Counted from the first letter of the stretch, positions 8,544-19,997 are shown. The stretch: DNA of 64,000 nt from Heliopora coerulea (GCA_030142905.1 JASJOG010000182.1:124001-188000); one strand, 5' to 3'. The notes: generated from the letters alone by a model not told the origin. A program made the numbers and translations.

Positions 8544-11118
8544 TAACATCAATTATTTTAACCGATAAATCTTTCATACCTATATGCTCATTATCAAAAA
8601 AATGCGCATACAGGTGTTCCCCACAAATTCTCCTTTGTCCCCTTTCATATCGTCTCAATGAGCTCTTATGGTTATTGAACCTTAGCCTAAATGGTGTTAT
8701 TGTGCTCCCCACATATTGTTTGCTACATCTCTTGCATGTTATTAAATATACCACTCCTTGAGAGTCACAATCAAAGGAATGATTGATATGAAAAGACCGC
8801 TTCTCAACATTACCCATAAAGGTCGATCCAGTTTCAACAAATTTACAAACTTTACATCTGGCCTTTCCACAGCAAAACATTCCCTTGGACCCCTCCTCCA
8901 TAGGCTGCATTTTAGCCCTCACCAAAATATCCTTCAAATTCTTCGCTCTCCTAAAGCTTAACCTCGGAGCAATCGGCAAAAGCTTTTTAAGTACAGGTAC
9001 CGATTCAACCAAAATTTGCAATTCTCGAAGAATATTATGCACTACCTGAAGTGCAGGATGAAAGTCAAAAGTCAAAAGCAATCTATCAGACCTATCTGAA
9101 TTTTTCTTTCCCGTCCCTTTAAGCAAGACTTCTCGATCAAGACCGTTCACTCTACCGATCTGCTTATCAACAAAACCCCTCTCATAACCCCTTTTCCACA
9201 AAAAACCTTTTAATTCTTTCTCCCTACTTTTGAAAACATCTTCTGAATCGCAAATTCTTTTCAATCTCAGCGCCTGACCATATGGAATAGCTTTTTTAAC
9301 ATGCTGAGGATGGCACGATTTAAAATTCAAGTACTGATGTGTATCCGTCGGTTTATGATACACATCAGTACTAAAAATTCCACCATTAAAATCAATCATA
9401 ACATCTAAAAAAGATATTTTCCCATTACCAATCTCCCACGTAAATTTGATAGATTCATGACATGAATTCAAAGCCAACAAAAATTCATCCAACCTCTCCT
9501 TGCCATGAAGCCATATCATAAATATATCATCCAAAAATCGCCACCATACCCACGGTCTATAACTACAAGTCTCCAAGAACGAATTTTCAAAATTCCCCAT
9601 GAAAATATTCGCAAAAGCCGGGGCAAACTTTGTACCTATTGCCGTTCCCAATTTTTGCCTAAAAACTCTTCCATCAAATTCAAAATAATTATTTTCCAAA
9701 ATAATCTTTGCCAAATTCAAGAGGTGCTCCGATGGAATCTCCACCTCACCATCATTAATTGCTTTTTTAAGTGCTTCCAAACCCTCACAATGAGGTATGT
9801 GTGGGTATAATCCCACAACATCAATCGTACAAACAATAGCATTCCGAGGCGCACCACCCAACTCTTTTAATTTTAAGAGAAAATCATTCGTATCTTTAAT
9901 TATCGAAGGAACCAAATTTACTAAAGGTTGAATATAAAAATCCAAAAATTCAGAAATCCTTTCCGTTGCTGCTCCACAATTTGAAATAACTGGGCGCCCT
10001 GGTACCTTTTCCAACCTCTTATGAATTTTTGGAAGCAAATAAAATCTCCCCAACCTCGGCCTCGGATTTAACAAATATTTTCTATTCTTCTCATTAATAT
10101 GCCCTTCCTTCATTAATAAATTCAAACTTTGAGCAACGAGAGAGGATACCCGATCCAAAGGATCATTCAAAATTCTTTCATATACATCACTATCACGAAG
10201 CTGATCATACGCTTCTTTACAATATTCTTCTCTCCCCCATACAACCACTGCTGAACCTTTATCCGCTTCTTTGATAACAATATCTCGATATCGCTTTAAA
10301 TTTCCCAATGCTTCCCTCTCTGCCACTGAAATATTACTAAAATTTCTACCTCTCTCGTTGATCAAACGAACCCTTTCCTGTAAAGCTGAAAGATATAAAT
10401 CAATTTCAGGCTGAACATCTTTCGGTACCCAAGCTGATTTTTCTTTAAACCTATCCAAACTCCTTTGTTCTTCATAACCTTCCACCTTATTTAAAAAATA
10501 CGCCCTACATTTTAACTTGCGACCAAACTCTCTAAGATCTTTTTGAATGGCATACCAATCCAATTCTCTAGGAGTTACACAAAATTTCAAACCCTTCGAT
10601 AGCAAAGAAATTTCAGCTTCGGTCAAATTTCTATTAGATAAATTGACAACATTATCACTTACAAACTTACTACATTCCTTCAAATTAACAATCCCTATTT
10701 CTCTTTCCATATTTTTTGCCTCTGAAACCAAAATATCAAGTATGTCTAACTTATCTTCACTCTCTTCTTTCCTCTCCATTTCTTTGCTTTCATCTGCTTC
10801 ATAGCCAAACTCCATAATCACCTTTTTTCCCGGCCTTTTCTCTTGTTGTTTATTATGCGCCAACGATTCCACCAAAGTTCCTCTTATCCGTTCAACCGAA
10901 TCCTTTGTTAAATACCGTCTTCCTCTCCGCGACTTCCACCATCCAAATTTCTTTAATCTTCTTTTTTCCAAACTTCTCATCTGTTTTTTATCTTCCATAT
11001 CCAATATTACCATCCATTCCTCAATCAATTCCTTTCCTCTTGTTTCCCTCAAACACTTTATCTTCTCCTCAAAATCCGCCTCAAGTTGTACACCTTTCTT
11101 CCCCACTTCGTACTCCAT
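8452..11118 (-). CDS. Penelope-like RT/GIY-YIG polyprotein, uninterrupted
   Basis: An 888-codon open frame with no stop or frameshift. It would copy PLE RNA by target-primed reverse transcription: RT synthesises cDNA from a nick made by the GIY-YIG endonuclease. Visible landmarks: DKG motif (about 285), LLPKIHK (about 361-367), RT motif A with catalytic Asp in CTIDVVGLYP (about 430-439), motif B GTAIGTKFAPAFANIF (about 491-506), motif C FLDD (528-531) in place of YADD, LDV (about 571), a Cys-rich linker CCGKARCKVC (749-758), GIY-YIG motif VVYLI...YVG (789-804), the following Arg/His residues RLRFNNHK, and the Glu of REGFWIEKL (about 870). All catalytic residues are present. The length is near that of known PLE ORFs, but Met1 lies just at the inverted junction, so a longer N-terminus may have been lost. 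It lies on the strand opposite gene A, inside intron 1. Confidence 0.93.
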   Translation of the reverse strand: MEYEVGKKGVQLEADFEEKIKCLRETRGKELIEEWMVILDMEDKKQMRSLEKRRLKKFGWWKSRRGRRYLTKDSVERIRGTLVESLAHNKQQEKRPGKKVIMEFGYEADESKEMERKEESEDKLDILDILVSEAKNMEREIGIVNLKECSKFVSDNVVNLSNRNLTEAEISLLSKGLKFCVTPRELDWYAIQKDLREFGRKLKCRAYFLNKVEGYEEQRSLDRFKEKSAWVPKDVQPEIDLYLSALQERVRLINERGRNFSNISVAEREALGNLKRYRDIVIKEADKGSAVVVWGREEYCKEAYDQLRDSDVYERILNDPLDRVSSLVAQSLNLLMKEGHINEKNRKYLLNPRPRLGRFYLLPKIHKRLEKVPGRPVISNCGAATERISEFLDFYIQPLVNLVPSIIKDTNDFLLKLKELGGAPRNAIVCTIDVVGLYPHIPHCEGLEALKKAINDGEVEIPSEHLLNLAKIILENNYFEFDGRVFRQKLGTAIGTKFAPAFANIFMGNFENSFLETCSYRPWVWWRFLDDIFMIWLHGKERLDEFLLALNSCHESIKFTWEIGNGKISFLDVMIDFNGGIFSTDVYHKPTDTHQYLNFKSCHPQHVKKAIPYGQALRLKRICDSEDVFKSREKELKGFLWKRGYERGFVDKQIGRVNGLDREVLLKGTGKKNSDRSDRLLLTFDFHPALQVVHNILRELQILVESVPVLKKLLPIAPRLSFRRAKNLKDILVRAKMQPMEEGSKGMFCCGKARCKVCKFVETGSTFMGNVEKRSFHINHSFDCDSQGVVYLITCKRCSKQYVGSTITPFRLRFNNHKSSLRRYERGQRRICGEHLYAHFFDNEHIGMKDLSVKIIDVTDVRDPTAREGFWIEKLKCYTPLGLNVMEV

Positions 11119-11151
11119 GGAGTACGAACTCCATGGAGTACTTCGTACTCC

Positions 11152-11382
11152 ACCGACGTTAGAGATCCAACAGCAAGGGAAGGTTTTTGGATTGAAAAAT
11201 TAAAATGTTATACTCCTCTGGGATTGAATGTAATGGAAGTTTGAAATTTATGTAAATTTAAGGAAGAACGATAAGGTATATAAGGACTCTATTCTTTAAC
11301 TGTGAGCTGCTGAAGAAGGGGCCGGTCCCCGAAACGTAAATTGTGGATTTTTCTTCTTTTTTAATAAAGTTTTTATGATGTT

Positions 11383-11384
<2 letters not shown>
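11152..11384. repeat. PLE 2 right inverted arm
   Basis: Inverted copy of the PLE 2 C-terminal codons and 3' tail. The frame from about 11166 to 11248 still encodes the end of the protein (DPTAREGFWIEKL onward) on the plus strand, showing that it is a 5'-truncated tail copy and not a true terminal repeat of non-coding DNA. Confidence 0.9.
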
Positions 11385-11437
<53 letters not shown>

Positions 11438-11440
11438 ATA
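11385..11440. repeat. (TA)n/(TATG)n microsatellite
   Basis: Simple repeat next to the PLE 2 right arm; PLEs are often found joined to such tracts. Confidence 0.9.
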
Positions 11441-12774
11441 CTAGAATTTAAGAAAGTAACGTATTTATGATGACTTTAAAATTTTTCGAAAGTAGCGACT
11501 CTAGCGAAATTAGCGGCTTCCTATCATGTCTGTATGACATTGCCAATGTATGGTGATAGCGTTTAATATTATGACGGACTTTCGCTCATAGTCAAATGCA
11601 AAGTTCTCTATTGGCTGGAAACGGTGTAGACATGTTCATTCTAACGAAATGTGTTATTGCTTGAATTAACTGTTTCGAGGCGGGAGCTCCCCTTTTGGCG
11701 AGTAAAAGTGTCTGGCAATAACCAGAGTAAAATATCAGAAGGTTCACGCTGCTGGGAAGGAGTTAAACTTATCACCATTACATGATGGAAAGCTTTTGAA
11801 ATGAACCTCCTACGATACTTAACTACCTTGAACACAGTGGCAAATAAGACAACAAGACTTAAAGATTTAATAAGTGACCATCAAGGAACGAGAAGAACGG
11901 TTGAACAGTGACATGGTGAGCCACGTTTGTCAGGGGTTTCATTAAGAAAGATTGAGGTAAATGCCTTCGATAAATACTCCTTCGAAGGACGGTTTTATTA
12001 AAAACCATGAAATTCAAAAAGAAGCAGATAACATGCAAAACAAGTCCGTGAAAAATAAATGCCATAAGACTTTCGCAATCCAGTTTTGAAAAAAATCAAA
12101 AAAACTTAATAAAATAATTTAGCAATTATTAATAGAAGTATATACATTGATAAAAAAAAAATTTTTTGATTTTTGCCACTCATTTCTTTAACTTGCAACC
12201 CCTTCGTGGAGGAAAGTGATAAGCTAAACCCATTAATAAAAATATGGATCAAAACAAGTAGAAAAAGAATTTGAGAAAATTAGTTGTATTATATTTGTTA
12301 ATTGAAGTCCCTACATCAAAATAGAAAAACTGGAAAAATGATGTAGCTCGGCGACCATTTATGAGACTTGTTGAGAAAATCATCATTGTCATCATCATCG
12401 TCAGTATCATCGTTATTATCATTACAACTATCTTCTTTCTGCAGTAATCAGATTGGGAGGGTTAGGGGGGGAAGGTTGTTTCCAGTCGTGTCATTTTGCA
12501 CAATCGTATGGCTTCACTGAATTAGTACATAAGTGTCACACGAAATATCGTTAAGTAAGAGCCACAGATTAAGGGGGGAAAACAGTCAAAAACAAACCCA
12601 AAAAGACATCAAGAGAAGTGTCAAAGCAAGACTGCCGAATAAGTAAACGTTATGAAAATCATAAGTTTGAAGTTATCAAATAATAATTCCATACTAATTA
12701 TATTTATAATGAATAATGTGCTTGATCAATTGAGCAACTGAGCTTAAAGGACCGTAAGAGCTTCCTAATCCTAA
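11441..12774. other. Intron DNA with one dispersed repeat
   Basis: AT-rich intronic sequence of gene A. The stretch 11684-11740 is a reverse copy of a dispersed motif (CTCTGGTTATTGCCAGACAC...TTTACTCGCCAAAAGGGGAG, read on the minus strand) that recurs at about 27945, 31185-31370, 35075-35125 and 42195-42260. Nothing else is recognised; short frames on the minus strand have no family resemblance. Confidence 0.5.
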
Positions 12775-12862
12775 GCAAGATGGCTGACAAGATGGCTGAC
12801 AAGATGGCTGACAAGATGGCTGACAAGATGGCTGACAAGATGGCTGACAAGATGGCTCACAA
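12775..12862. repeat. 12-bp minisatellite CAAGATGGCTGA x 7
   Basis: Seven tandem copies of CAAGATGGCTGA, the last with one change (GCTCAC). The copies are otherwise identical, suggesting recent expansion. Each unit contains AAGATGGC, close to a YY1-type core. Confidence 0.95.
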
Positions 12863-13299
12863 AGTTATCCCAGTGCTACTGCTAGTTCTGAACAACGGAT
12901 TATTTTGCGTACATGCAAATTTGGGCACATTTGACATTTAGGCGATAACTGAGACACATCTTAGTTGGACAATTTGTAGTAAACAAGTAATTTTTGATGG
13001 ATTCAAACCGAGAGCCGGTCCACACTAACCAGTCAAATCGATCTCAGATCGATCTAACTGAAAAGCGATGTGAGTGTAAACTCTTGAATGCGAACTAAGA
13101 TCTTCGCAGACAAGTCAATCTGAGCAAGAATGATCAACTCTAAATGCTTTGAAAGACGATGACGGAAGATTACAAATAAACCAAAAAGTCGTAGAGAATA
13201 TTTTAAATACACACTTTGCTACTGCACCAAAACAACTTTCAGACAGCGGCGTAGGATGGGGCGAAATAAGCTGAAAATTAGTAGAAAGAATAACGGCAA

Positions 13300-15060
13300 C
13301 GATAAATGAGATAGAGATGGAGGAAGAATATGTGGAACAACAATTTTAACAGCTTGATGCGACAAAAGCAACAGGACCGGATAATATATCCTCAAAACTA
13401 CTTAAGGCTACTGTAAAATCGATTGTATCGCCATTGACTTTGGTGTCTAAGTTTAGTGCAAAAACTGACTCTTTACTACAAGAGCGGAAATTGGCAAGAA
13501 TCTGTGCAGCACATAAAAAGGATGACAAAACAGGGAAAAGCATTTATAGACCATCGTCTATGATGAGTATATAAAGCAGGGCGATGAAAAAACGTGTCTC
13601 AAGAAACATTTCCAGTCATCTAAGTGAAAACCTGATATTAGTAAACTCACATCAATCGGCATACAAAAGGAGGATTCGGTCATCCAGCTACCTTTACATA
13701 TGACTGAGACTTGGAGGAAATCTATCGACCAAAGGAAGGTTGTGGTAGTTGTTTTTATTGATTTCCAAAAGGCCTTTCATTTCATTCTTTGTAAATATCT
13801 TCTTTTGAAGATTCAGCGTTTTGGCATGTCAGGGAAGTTATTTGAATGGATAAAGAATTATTTGACGAGCAGGTCAGAGTACACAAAAATTAGAGAAGTA
13901 CAGTCAGATATCCTATAAGTTGATTGAGGAGTACCACAAGGCTCGATATTAGGACCATTACTTTTTTGCTTTTTTTTTGTGCCGACCTAATAAGCTGCGC
14001 TGGAAATGAGAACGAAGAAATAGAAATGTACATGGACGACATCACTCTGAACTGTATTGGAGGTACCATACATCAGGTAGTCTAGCAGTTAAATTAGGCA
14101 AATAAACAAAGAAAGTTCATAAGTGGTGTCTGGAAAATGGTATGACCATCCACCCGAAAAAATCTAAGGTTATGTTACTAAAACGAGGAACGCTTACAGG
14201 CCCACTACTACAATTATGGCTTGGTGGAAAGCCAATTAAATTGGTAAAAACTACAACGATATTTGGAATGATTTTAGACAATAACGTGAAATGGAAAGAT
14301 AACGCTGAAGAGTTAACATTAAACTACGCTAGGAAGTTAAATCTCTTAAAGTCGATGCGTTTTCTCCCACGAGACATGCTTAAGGATTTTTATTGGAAAG
14401 TCATTTTTCCGTCCATAACATATTGTATCGAGCAATGGGGAAGCTGTAGTATTATACAATTCAACATTCTGGAGAGAATGCAGGGTAGCGTATGGATTAA
14501 AGTGGGATACACCGAGTAAGGAAGTCATTAAAAGGACAAATTGAAAAACACTCGCAGAAAAATATAAAACAAGTTACTTATTTTAGAACATAGATGTTAT
14601 TACGGAGAGGCGTCAAATCGCCTCTCTCACAGTATTCTAACTAAAAATGACCACGGCCGGCTACGTGATAGCCACAAACTGAAGATTTTGAGATCAAAAA
14701 CGGATCTTCTTTCAAAGTCGGTCAGCAACAGATTAGCGAATTTATGGAACAGTATTTCAAAAAGTGTTAAAGCAGAAAGAAATGAAATGTTATTTAAGAA
14801 ATATCTTAAAACGTGTAATTTAGCAGCCATCAATTTTATTACATATATGAATAATAAGGAACCGCATTACGCATATTTAAGCAGATTTTGGGAAACTTAT
14901 ATTATTATTGCTGTTATTTTGATTGTATATATGATAGGTTTTTAGTTCAAGGAGATAGTTAAATAATTAGTTAGGATACACGACCACATCAGCATTTTAC
15001 TACTTTATACTATTAATAGTATACAATATTATCGTGTTTAAATAAATGTTGTACCAAGAA
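13300..15060 (+). pseudogene. APE-type LINE, reverse transcriptase relic (LINE-A)
   Basis: Plus-strand relic of a CR1/L2/jockey-like non-LTR retrotransposon. Pieces in order: RT start with ATGPDNISSKLL (about 13370-13420) and a degraded YRPS box; motif A VFIDFQKAFH (about 13753); motif B GVPQGSILGPLLF (about 13927-13965) after a stop; motif C MYMDDIT (about 14027); thumb region 14142-14519; C-terminal NLWNSISKSV...FKKYLK (about 14736-14810). At least four stops or frameshifts interrupt it. The 3' end is near TAAATAAATGTTGTACCAAG at about 15045. No APE endonuclease is visible, so it is probably 5'-truncated. It is inserted in gene A intron 1. Confidence 0.82.
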
Positions 15061-15374
15061 TGCAAAAAATGCTTTCGACGATGAACACGATGACTGGTTT
15101 TGTTTTTTTTTTTCATAGAAACGACAATTATGATGCACCACTATAAATTCTCAAAACAAAGCAATCAACCATTCAAACTTCAAAGAATAAAATAAGATTT
15201 ATCAAATATTAATTCCTTACTAATCACGAATATTTAAGCTGGTACATCAGAATGGTTCGATATGGAATAATTACTACTTTTTGACTGAGTGTAAGTTCTG
15301 TACTACTCAAAAAATTGGACCGATGTGCGAACCGAGGTCCGAGCATAAACAGAGGTTTCATATTTCACTGGTAC

Positions 15375-15725
15375 GGACAAAACAAGTGAGGTCAATAGGT
15401 AGTTTATTATATGGCTTTACTGAAATATAATTAACTGGTGCAAAGGTACAGAACGTGATATAAAAACTAGCAATTCTGTCGCCATTTTGTATAGAATTTC
15501 TTTACCAACTTCACTCAGCATGGTTACTTTTCCTTTTCTGATTGTTCATAATACATTTTCACTTCATATATTGTCAATGATTTTAATTTTTATTCGACAC
15601 AACCAAGGCTTATTTAAATCTCACCTTTGAGCGGGCAATACGGGAAATATCCTACCGTTTATGAATCAATCAAATTGCAGGATTTTAGTATACGGACCGC
15701 TCGCCGCCACAGTCATATAATAAAA
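15375..15725 (+). mobile_element. Partial MITE of the 'AATTACTTATTAACCT' family
   Basis: Left block AAGTGAGGTCAATAGGTAGTTTATTATATGG and right block GTATACGGACCGCTCG...CATATAATAAAAATC match the family blocks of the copies at 4695-5205 and 28195-28400. Diverged and probably internally deleted. Confidence 0.45.
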
Positions 15726-15987
15726 ATCAATACCGATTGTTTAATTTTATATTTACATTAAATTTAATTTATACCGCAACTGTGTTATCTAACTCTTAAA
15801 AAAATTAAAGAACAAGACTTTCGGTGATGAATAGTCTTCTCCATTTTTCTTTTTTGAATATTGATTGTTCATTTTTCCTTTACATAGTTGTATACAACAG
15901 ATTCTTGATGATTAGGATAGCCAATAGGGGTTGATTGCATGATACCCTTGAAGAAGGTTATATTAATAATTACACTTGCTGTTATAG

Positions 15988-16059
15988 AATGCTGCAGGGA
16001 AATGACATTGAAGAAATTCCAGAAACGCTTTTCCACCACACTAACAATCTACTTAAACT
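15988..16059 (+). CDS. LRR exon A2 (72 bp)
   Basis: Acceptor GCTGTTATAG, donor GTAAGT. Phase-2 exon encoding an LRR with the core GNDIEEIPETLF followed by NNLLK, a near-canonical LRR. Its CT end joins A of exon A3 to give Leu. Confidence 0.88.
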
Positions 16060-16189
16060 GTAAGTACAGTCAACTACAAAATGCATGCTCTCTGGAACTG
16101 GTAGACGTCTTGGCATGTCAGTTAAAAATTTAGTCATCAAAACTGGTCAATCTGTTATCAATATACTACCTGCTGCAATAATTTAGATA

Positions 16190-16760
16190 GTCCCTTGGAT
16201 GCCACACTTTCGTTCAACACCTATATTAATAAGATATATAAAAAAGCATCTGGAAGAGTTAATCCACTTCAACGCATTCGTGGATCCTTAAATTTCCATG
16301 CAGCAGAAACCACCAATAGAACCATGATTATTTCAATTTTTACATATTACAGTCCCGCTTTCTTTGGATGGTCTGATTCAAAGAAGTTAAATTATTTCCG
16401 AATGTGTCAAGAATAATTTGGAATTGTGTATTGCTTCTATCGAAAATAGCATTAAAATAAGCAATAAAACCTGTAAATTAATTTTTGACTCTTTTAATGG
16501 AACTGGAAAGATCTGTGCTGTTTTTGTGAATTACTTCGAAAAAATGTACCATACCAATGAAACAAGAATTAATAAACTTTCTCTGAAACTTCCCAAAGTA
16601 AAAATCAATATAGGACGAAATAGTTTCTTTTTCCAGGCAGCAATTACTTTTAACAACTTACCATTAGAAATCAGGTTGTTGTCTTTCCGGATATTATTTG
16701 CACGAGCTGTAGATGATTATTTTGTTTATATGATTGCATCGTTTCGATATTTTTAATGAA
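16190..16760 (+). pseudogene. LINE RT C-terminal fragment
   Basis: Two open pieces (16195-16416 and 16418-16756) resemble the region after the RT palm of CR1/L2-like elements. The end carries RINKLSLKLPKVKINIGRNS and ITFNNLPLEIRLLSF, the usual 'LWNxLP' type terminus. The RT catalytic core is absent. 5'-truncated insertion between LRR exons A2 and A3. Confidence 0.65.
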
Positions 16761-16969
16761 TTATATGATATTCTACAGATTGTATTAGTTGATAACAGCA
16801 TTTTTTGTGCTGATAGGTTATTCTGTTTTAAATATTCGTAAAAATAAAAGTAATAATAAGATATATCTTCTGTGAGGAAAGCATGATCATAATCGAAGCG
16901 ATTGAAACACCAGGCGGGAATCTTGGCCTTGTCAAGAATATTACTGCCCAGCATATTATTCTTAGTAGC

Positions 16970-17850
16970 ATTGTTGAAACAATGAAGAACGAACCAGTTG
17001 ATAATGAAAATAATTTTTGATCACTAACGTTTCGTTACATAACCTGTAACATCGTCAGAGTAAATGATAACTATATACATGCGTCGAGAACTTTTACAGC
17101 TTAACGATTACAAAAAGGGGGTGGAGTGGTGAGTGTTGCAAAGACATGAAGAAAGAGGTGGTAGATAATTAGTAAGTAAAAGTGTAATTAAGGGATGATG
17201 AAAGAGGTGTTTGTAAGTTGGAGATGGTGAAAGAGGTGTGAGTAAGTAGGAGATGGTGAAATTGAAATAATGAGAGAGGGAAGGATCGAAGGCTCTTATT
17301 TAAGGAAGGTTTTAGTTTGGAAATTAATAAACTTTTACGGATTAAGATATCAAATTGTGAAGTGCCACTGACCAAAACCGAAAAATCATCGTCTGAAATG
17401 GGGATGTCCTGTATGTTTGCTATGCGTGAGTACACTAGAAAAACTCGTCTGAGAGATTTTGTTGCCAGTATAAGTCAAAATACCCATATGATCCGAGATT
17501 CTGACATGCAATTGACGGCAGGTTTCGCCCAAATTCAACGCATCACAGCGTTGGCACTGAAATTTGTAAACGATGCAGGATCTCAACTTCATGGGAATTT
17601 GATCTTTAAACCGAAAAAAATTTGACAAACGGAAAGTGGGTAGGAAAATGATGCGGAGGTTAATATGCAGATAGGCCGATGACATCAGTTTGATTAATTG
17701 TTGTCGAATTTGAAGCGCATGATTCCCGGTAAAGAGCAAGAGAAAGGAGACAAGATACTTAGGTGCTGTGCTTTGTTTCACGGGAGGACTGAAAGTTTTA
17801 TCTAGAAAGTTGCGAATGCATTTCTGGACAAATCTACTGGGGTATCCATT
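16970..17850 (-). pseudogene. Penelope-like element 3, 3' fragment with GIY-YIG
   Basis: The minus strand encodes the C-terminal endonuclease of a PLE: CIVYKFQCQRCDALNLGET (a GIY-type start with YVG changed to NLG), HVRISDHMG, then after a frame shift near 17435 the segment DDFSVLVSGTSQFDILI and RKSLLISKLKPSLN with the conserved Glu position changed to Lys (usually RES). The RT is missing. The 3' tail at about 16985-17075 carries a CTGACGA...GTAACGAAACGTT word reminiscent of the hammerhead core of PLE tails but lacking a proper stem III and cleavage site. Confidence 0.82.
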
Positions 17851-17927
17851 TTGGTTTAGTAAAGTTCAGAAACGTTGCAGTTCATGGTTCCTGGTCACTC
17901 AAGATATGCTATAAACATGTCTTGCAG

Positions 17928-17999
17928 AGATATTTCTGAAAATCGAATTTCTACGATTTTACGGGACGTATTTCAAGAGACAGGGAAGCTTTTCAGGTT
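17928..17999 (+). CDS. LRR exon A3 (72 bp)
   Basis: Acceptor CATGTCTTGCAG, donor GTAAGT. Encodes an LRR with DISENRISTILRDVF and KLFR at the end. The terminal TT joins A of the next exon to form Leu. The intron to exon A4 is only 100 bp, the shortest in the gene. Confidence 0.9.
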
Positions 18000-18099
18000 G
18001 TAAGTGGAGAACTTGAGTTTTACAGTGCTTTTCTAACTATAACTATATTTTTGTTGAGCAACAATAGTCTTTGATATAATCAAAATTAACTTCTTTAAG

Positions 18100-18171
18100 A
18101 GACATGTCACAAAACAGGATTACAAGCCTGCCAGATGGCTTATTCGATAGCACTCCAGATCTTCGATATTT
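18100..18171 (+). CDS. LRR exon A4 (72 bp)
   Basis: Acceptor TTCTTTAAG, donor GTAAGT. Encodes an LRR with DMSQNRITSLPDGLFDSTPD, an excellent consensus match. The terminal TT joins G of exon A5 to give Leu. Confidence 0.93.
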
Positions 18172-18781
18172 GTAAGTTTTATCCAAGAAATGTTAATTTG
18201 TTGGGTGAAATCAAACCTCATAATTATATGCTAATACCCAACAAAAATGGAGTGGCACAAGTAGCTTTAATAAGTTAAATTATATCAAACTAATGCATTT
18301 CTTAACTTGCTAGCCTTTGAAGTCAATCCCATCCCCTCTCTGAAGATGACTGTAGTTTCCAGGACAAGAACTCATGCCTGGAAAAATAGTTGCATTAAAA
18401 AAATACAAAAATAAAAAACAAATGAAAACCCATATAAGCCAAAAACGATTTTTGTTCAATCGGGATAATCATAATAATTGGCGTCTGACCAAAGAACATC
18501 ATATATCCTTAAGAATGTGATACAACTCGTATTCTGTCCCTAACAGCGAAATATTAAGGTACGACATGCTTATGTGAATGCACAGTTTTTATGATACAGA
18601 TTAAACTTCATTTCTGCCTAGAGTGATAATGTTGTATTATCTATTGACATAATTAGTCTGGGCAGATATAAGGTTTCGTAAACTGTCTACAATACATTAC
18701 TTGCTGATTTTCCCGTATTCAGTTGACTGAGAAAACAAAACACAGTAGCACGTCTCTCTAAAGCAAACCAAGCTCTTTATC

Positions 18782-18919
18782 AGACATTTCAAATAAACGA
18801 CAAATTTTTTAATAGTAAACATGTTTCGGCATACTTATGCCATCTTCAATACTGAAGATGGCATAAGTATGCCTAAACATGTTTACTATTAAAATATTTG
18901 TCGTTTATTCGAAATGTCT
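18782..18919. repeat. Palindromic pair of PLE-type tails
   Basis: Arms 18782-18847 and 18853-18919 are reverse complements around a 5-bp centre. Each arm, read outward from the centre, has TGAAGATGGCATA-AG-TATGCC then GAAAC (right arm: TAAAC), i.e. the same 'TGAAGA - hairpin - GAAAC' plan as PLE tails. Interpreted as two inverted truncated PLE 3' ends. Confidence 0.6.
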
Positions 18920-19730
18920 AACTACTATTGTGCTATTACGAAACTACGGAAATACAAGTTCTTTTTATTATACTACTGAATGAGGTGCTCAGGTAGAAAC
19001 AACTGTTTACAGTGTTTTTTTGTTTCTATTACCCCAAAACGCAAATGAAAATTTAAAACAGGCACTTCTGAGCCTTGGCAGCTGTAAACTCGCCAATTAA
19101 CGATGCGAAGTTTAGACATTCGTTTAACGTTTTGGTTGAGCTTTGCAAAATATGTTTGACCCTAGCCCTCAGTGGCGGATCCGGGGGGGCGTGCAAGGGG
19201 CCTGGCCTCGCTTCCAGTAAGATTATAACAAGTATAATTTATAATTTCGCTTATCAGCTGAAGAAATAAGGAAGGAAACAGCTACAAGTGTTCATCTTCA
19301 AAGTAGTTTATAAAACGCGAGTTAAAAGGTTTTATTCCGGTTAGATCATAAATGAGAAGTGTTAATGCGTTGATGATTTCGTCTCTTTAGGGAAAATTCA
19401 TCATTGCATTGTTTTTACTTTGTATACATCTAAATATACTCTGGAAAATACGTATTCAAACTTATTAATAACTCTTGGGTATATCATTCAATCGGACGCG
19501 CTGAATGGCACCACGCGAGCAAACTTGAAATGCCATGGAAGTACTGGGCAGCGTATTTGAACTGTTTTTTCCAGTCCTTTGACTGGAAATGATAGTTCAA
19601 GCCCTTGGACGTAAACTATAATTTCACACAATCGGTTTATTCATCCATACACTCATTACTAATACACTAATTCATTGTGCCAATACACTAATTGATTCGG
19701 AGAAGTCATTCAAAGACTTCCAATTCGGAC
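18920..19730. other. Intron sequence without recognised features
   Basis: Intron of gene A between LRR exons A4 and A5. A short Gly/Pro-coding frame at 19075-19269 has no recognisable family. No repeat structure was identified. Confidence 0.4.
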
Positions 19731-19820
19731 TAGACTGGGTTTTCAAGTACGCGAAATTAGTCCCAATCCTCGGTTTCGCCTCGAACCAGAACGAATTCCT
19801 TGTACTTGAAAACTCAGTCT
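19731..19820. repeat. Short foldback, AGACTGGGTTTTCAAGTAC arms
   Basis: 20-bp arms (19731-19750 and 19801-19820) nearly perfectly inverted around a 50-bp loop. Probably the core of a small MITE. Confidence 0.5.
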
Positions 19821-19997
19821 AGTCTAGTTCTCATTTTCGGCCTTTAAATATTACATAAATGCACGCTTTAACACTTCAGTAACCCCTAGAAACAATCTCA
19901 AGCAACTAAACATGTAATTTCTTTGGAGAAGCTCAGAGCAGAGGAAGAAATCTTACTGTTTAATTTCTACACAACACCAAGGGAGGGATTCTCGCTT

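Larger units (their letters stand above)
8311..11384 (-). mobile_element. Penelope-like element 2, intact ORF, with inverted arms
   Basis: A PLE of about 3.07 kb. Reverse-complementary arms of 233 bp (8311-8543 and 11152-11384) bound it. The left arm contains the last about 30 codons of the ORF plus the 3' tail; the right arm is an inverted copy of the same piece, so the locus is a full-length body joined head-on to a truncated tail copy. At the junction a short palindrome GGAGTACGAACTCC/GGAGTACTTCGTACTCC lies next to the ORF start. The tails contain a TATATAAGG word, a CTGAAGA...CCCCGAAAC hammerhead-like core and end near an AATAAAG. (TA)n tracts lie on both sides (8067-8272, 11385-11440). 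Confidence 0.88.

Noticed and set aside
11290..11350. Complete hammerhead ribozyme in the PLE 2 tail
   Set aside because: CTGAAGA, a GGGG/CCCC stem and GAAAC are present, but there is no proper stem III closing to a GTC or similar cleavage site and no stem I partner; only a core-like remnant can be claimed.
16985..17080. Hammerhead in the PLE 3 tail (also 31700-31750)
   Set aside because: Core-like CTGACGA or CTGAAGA and GAAACGT words exist, but stems I and III cannot be formed.
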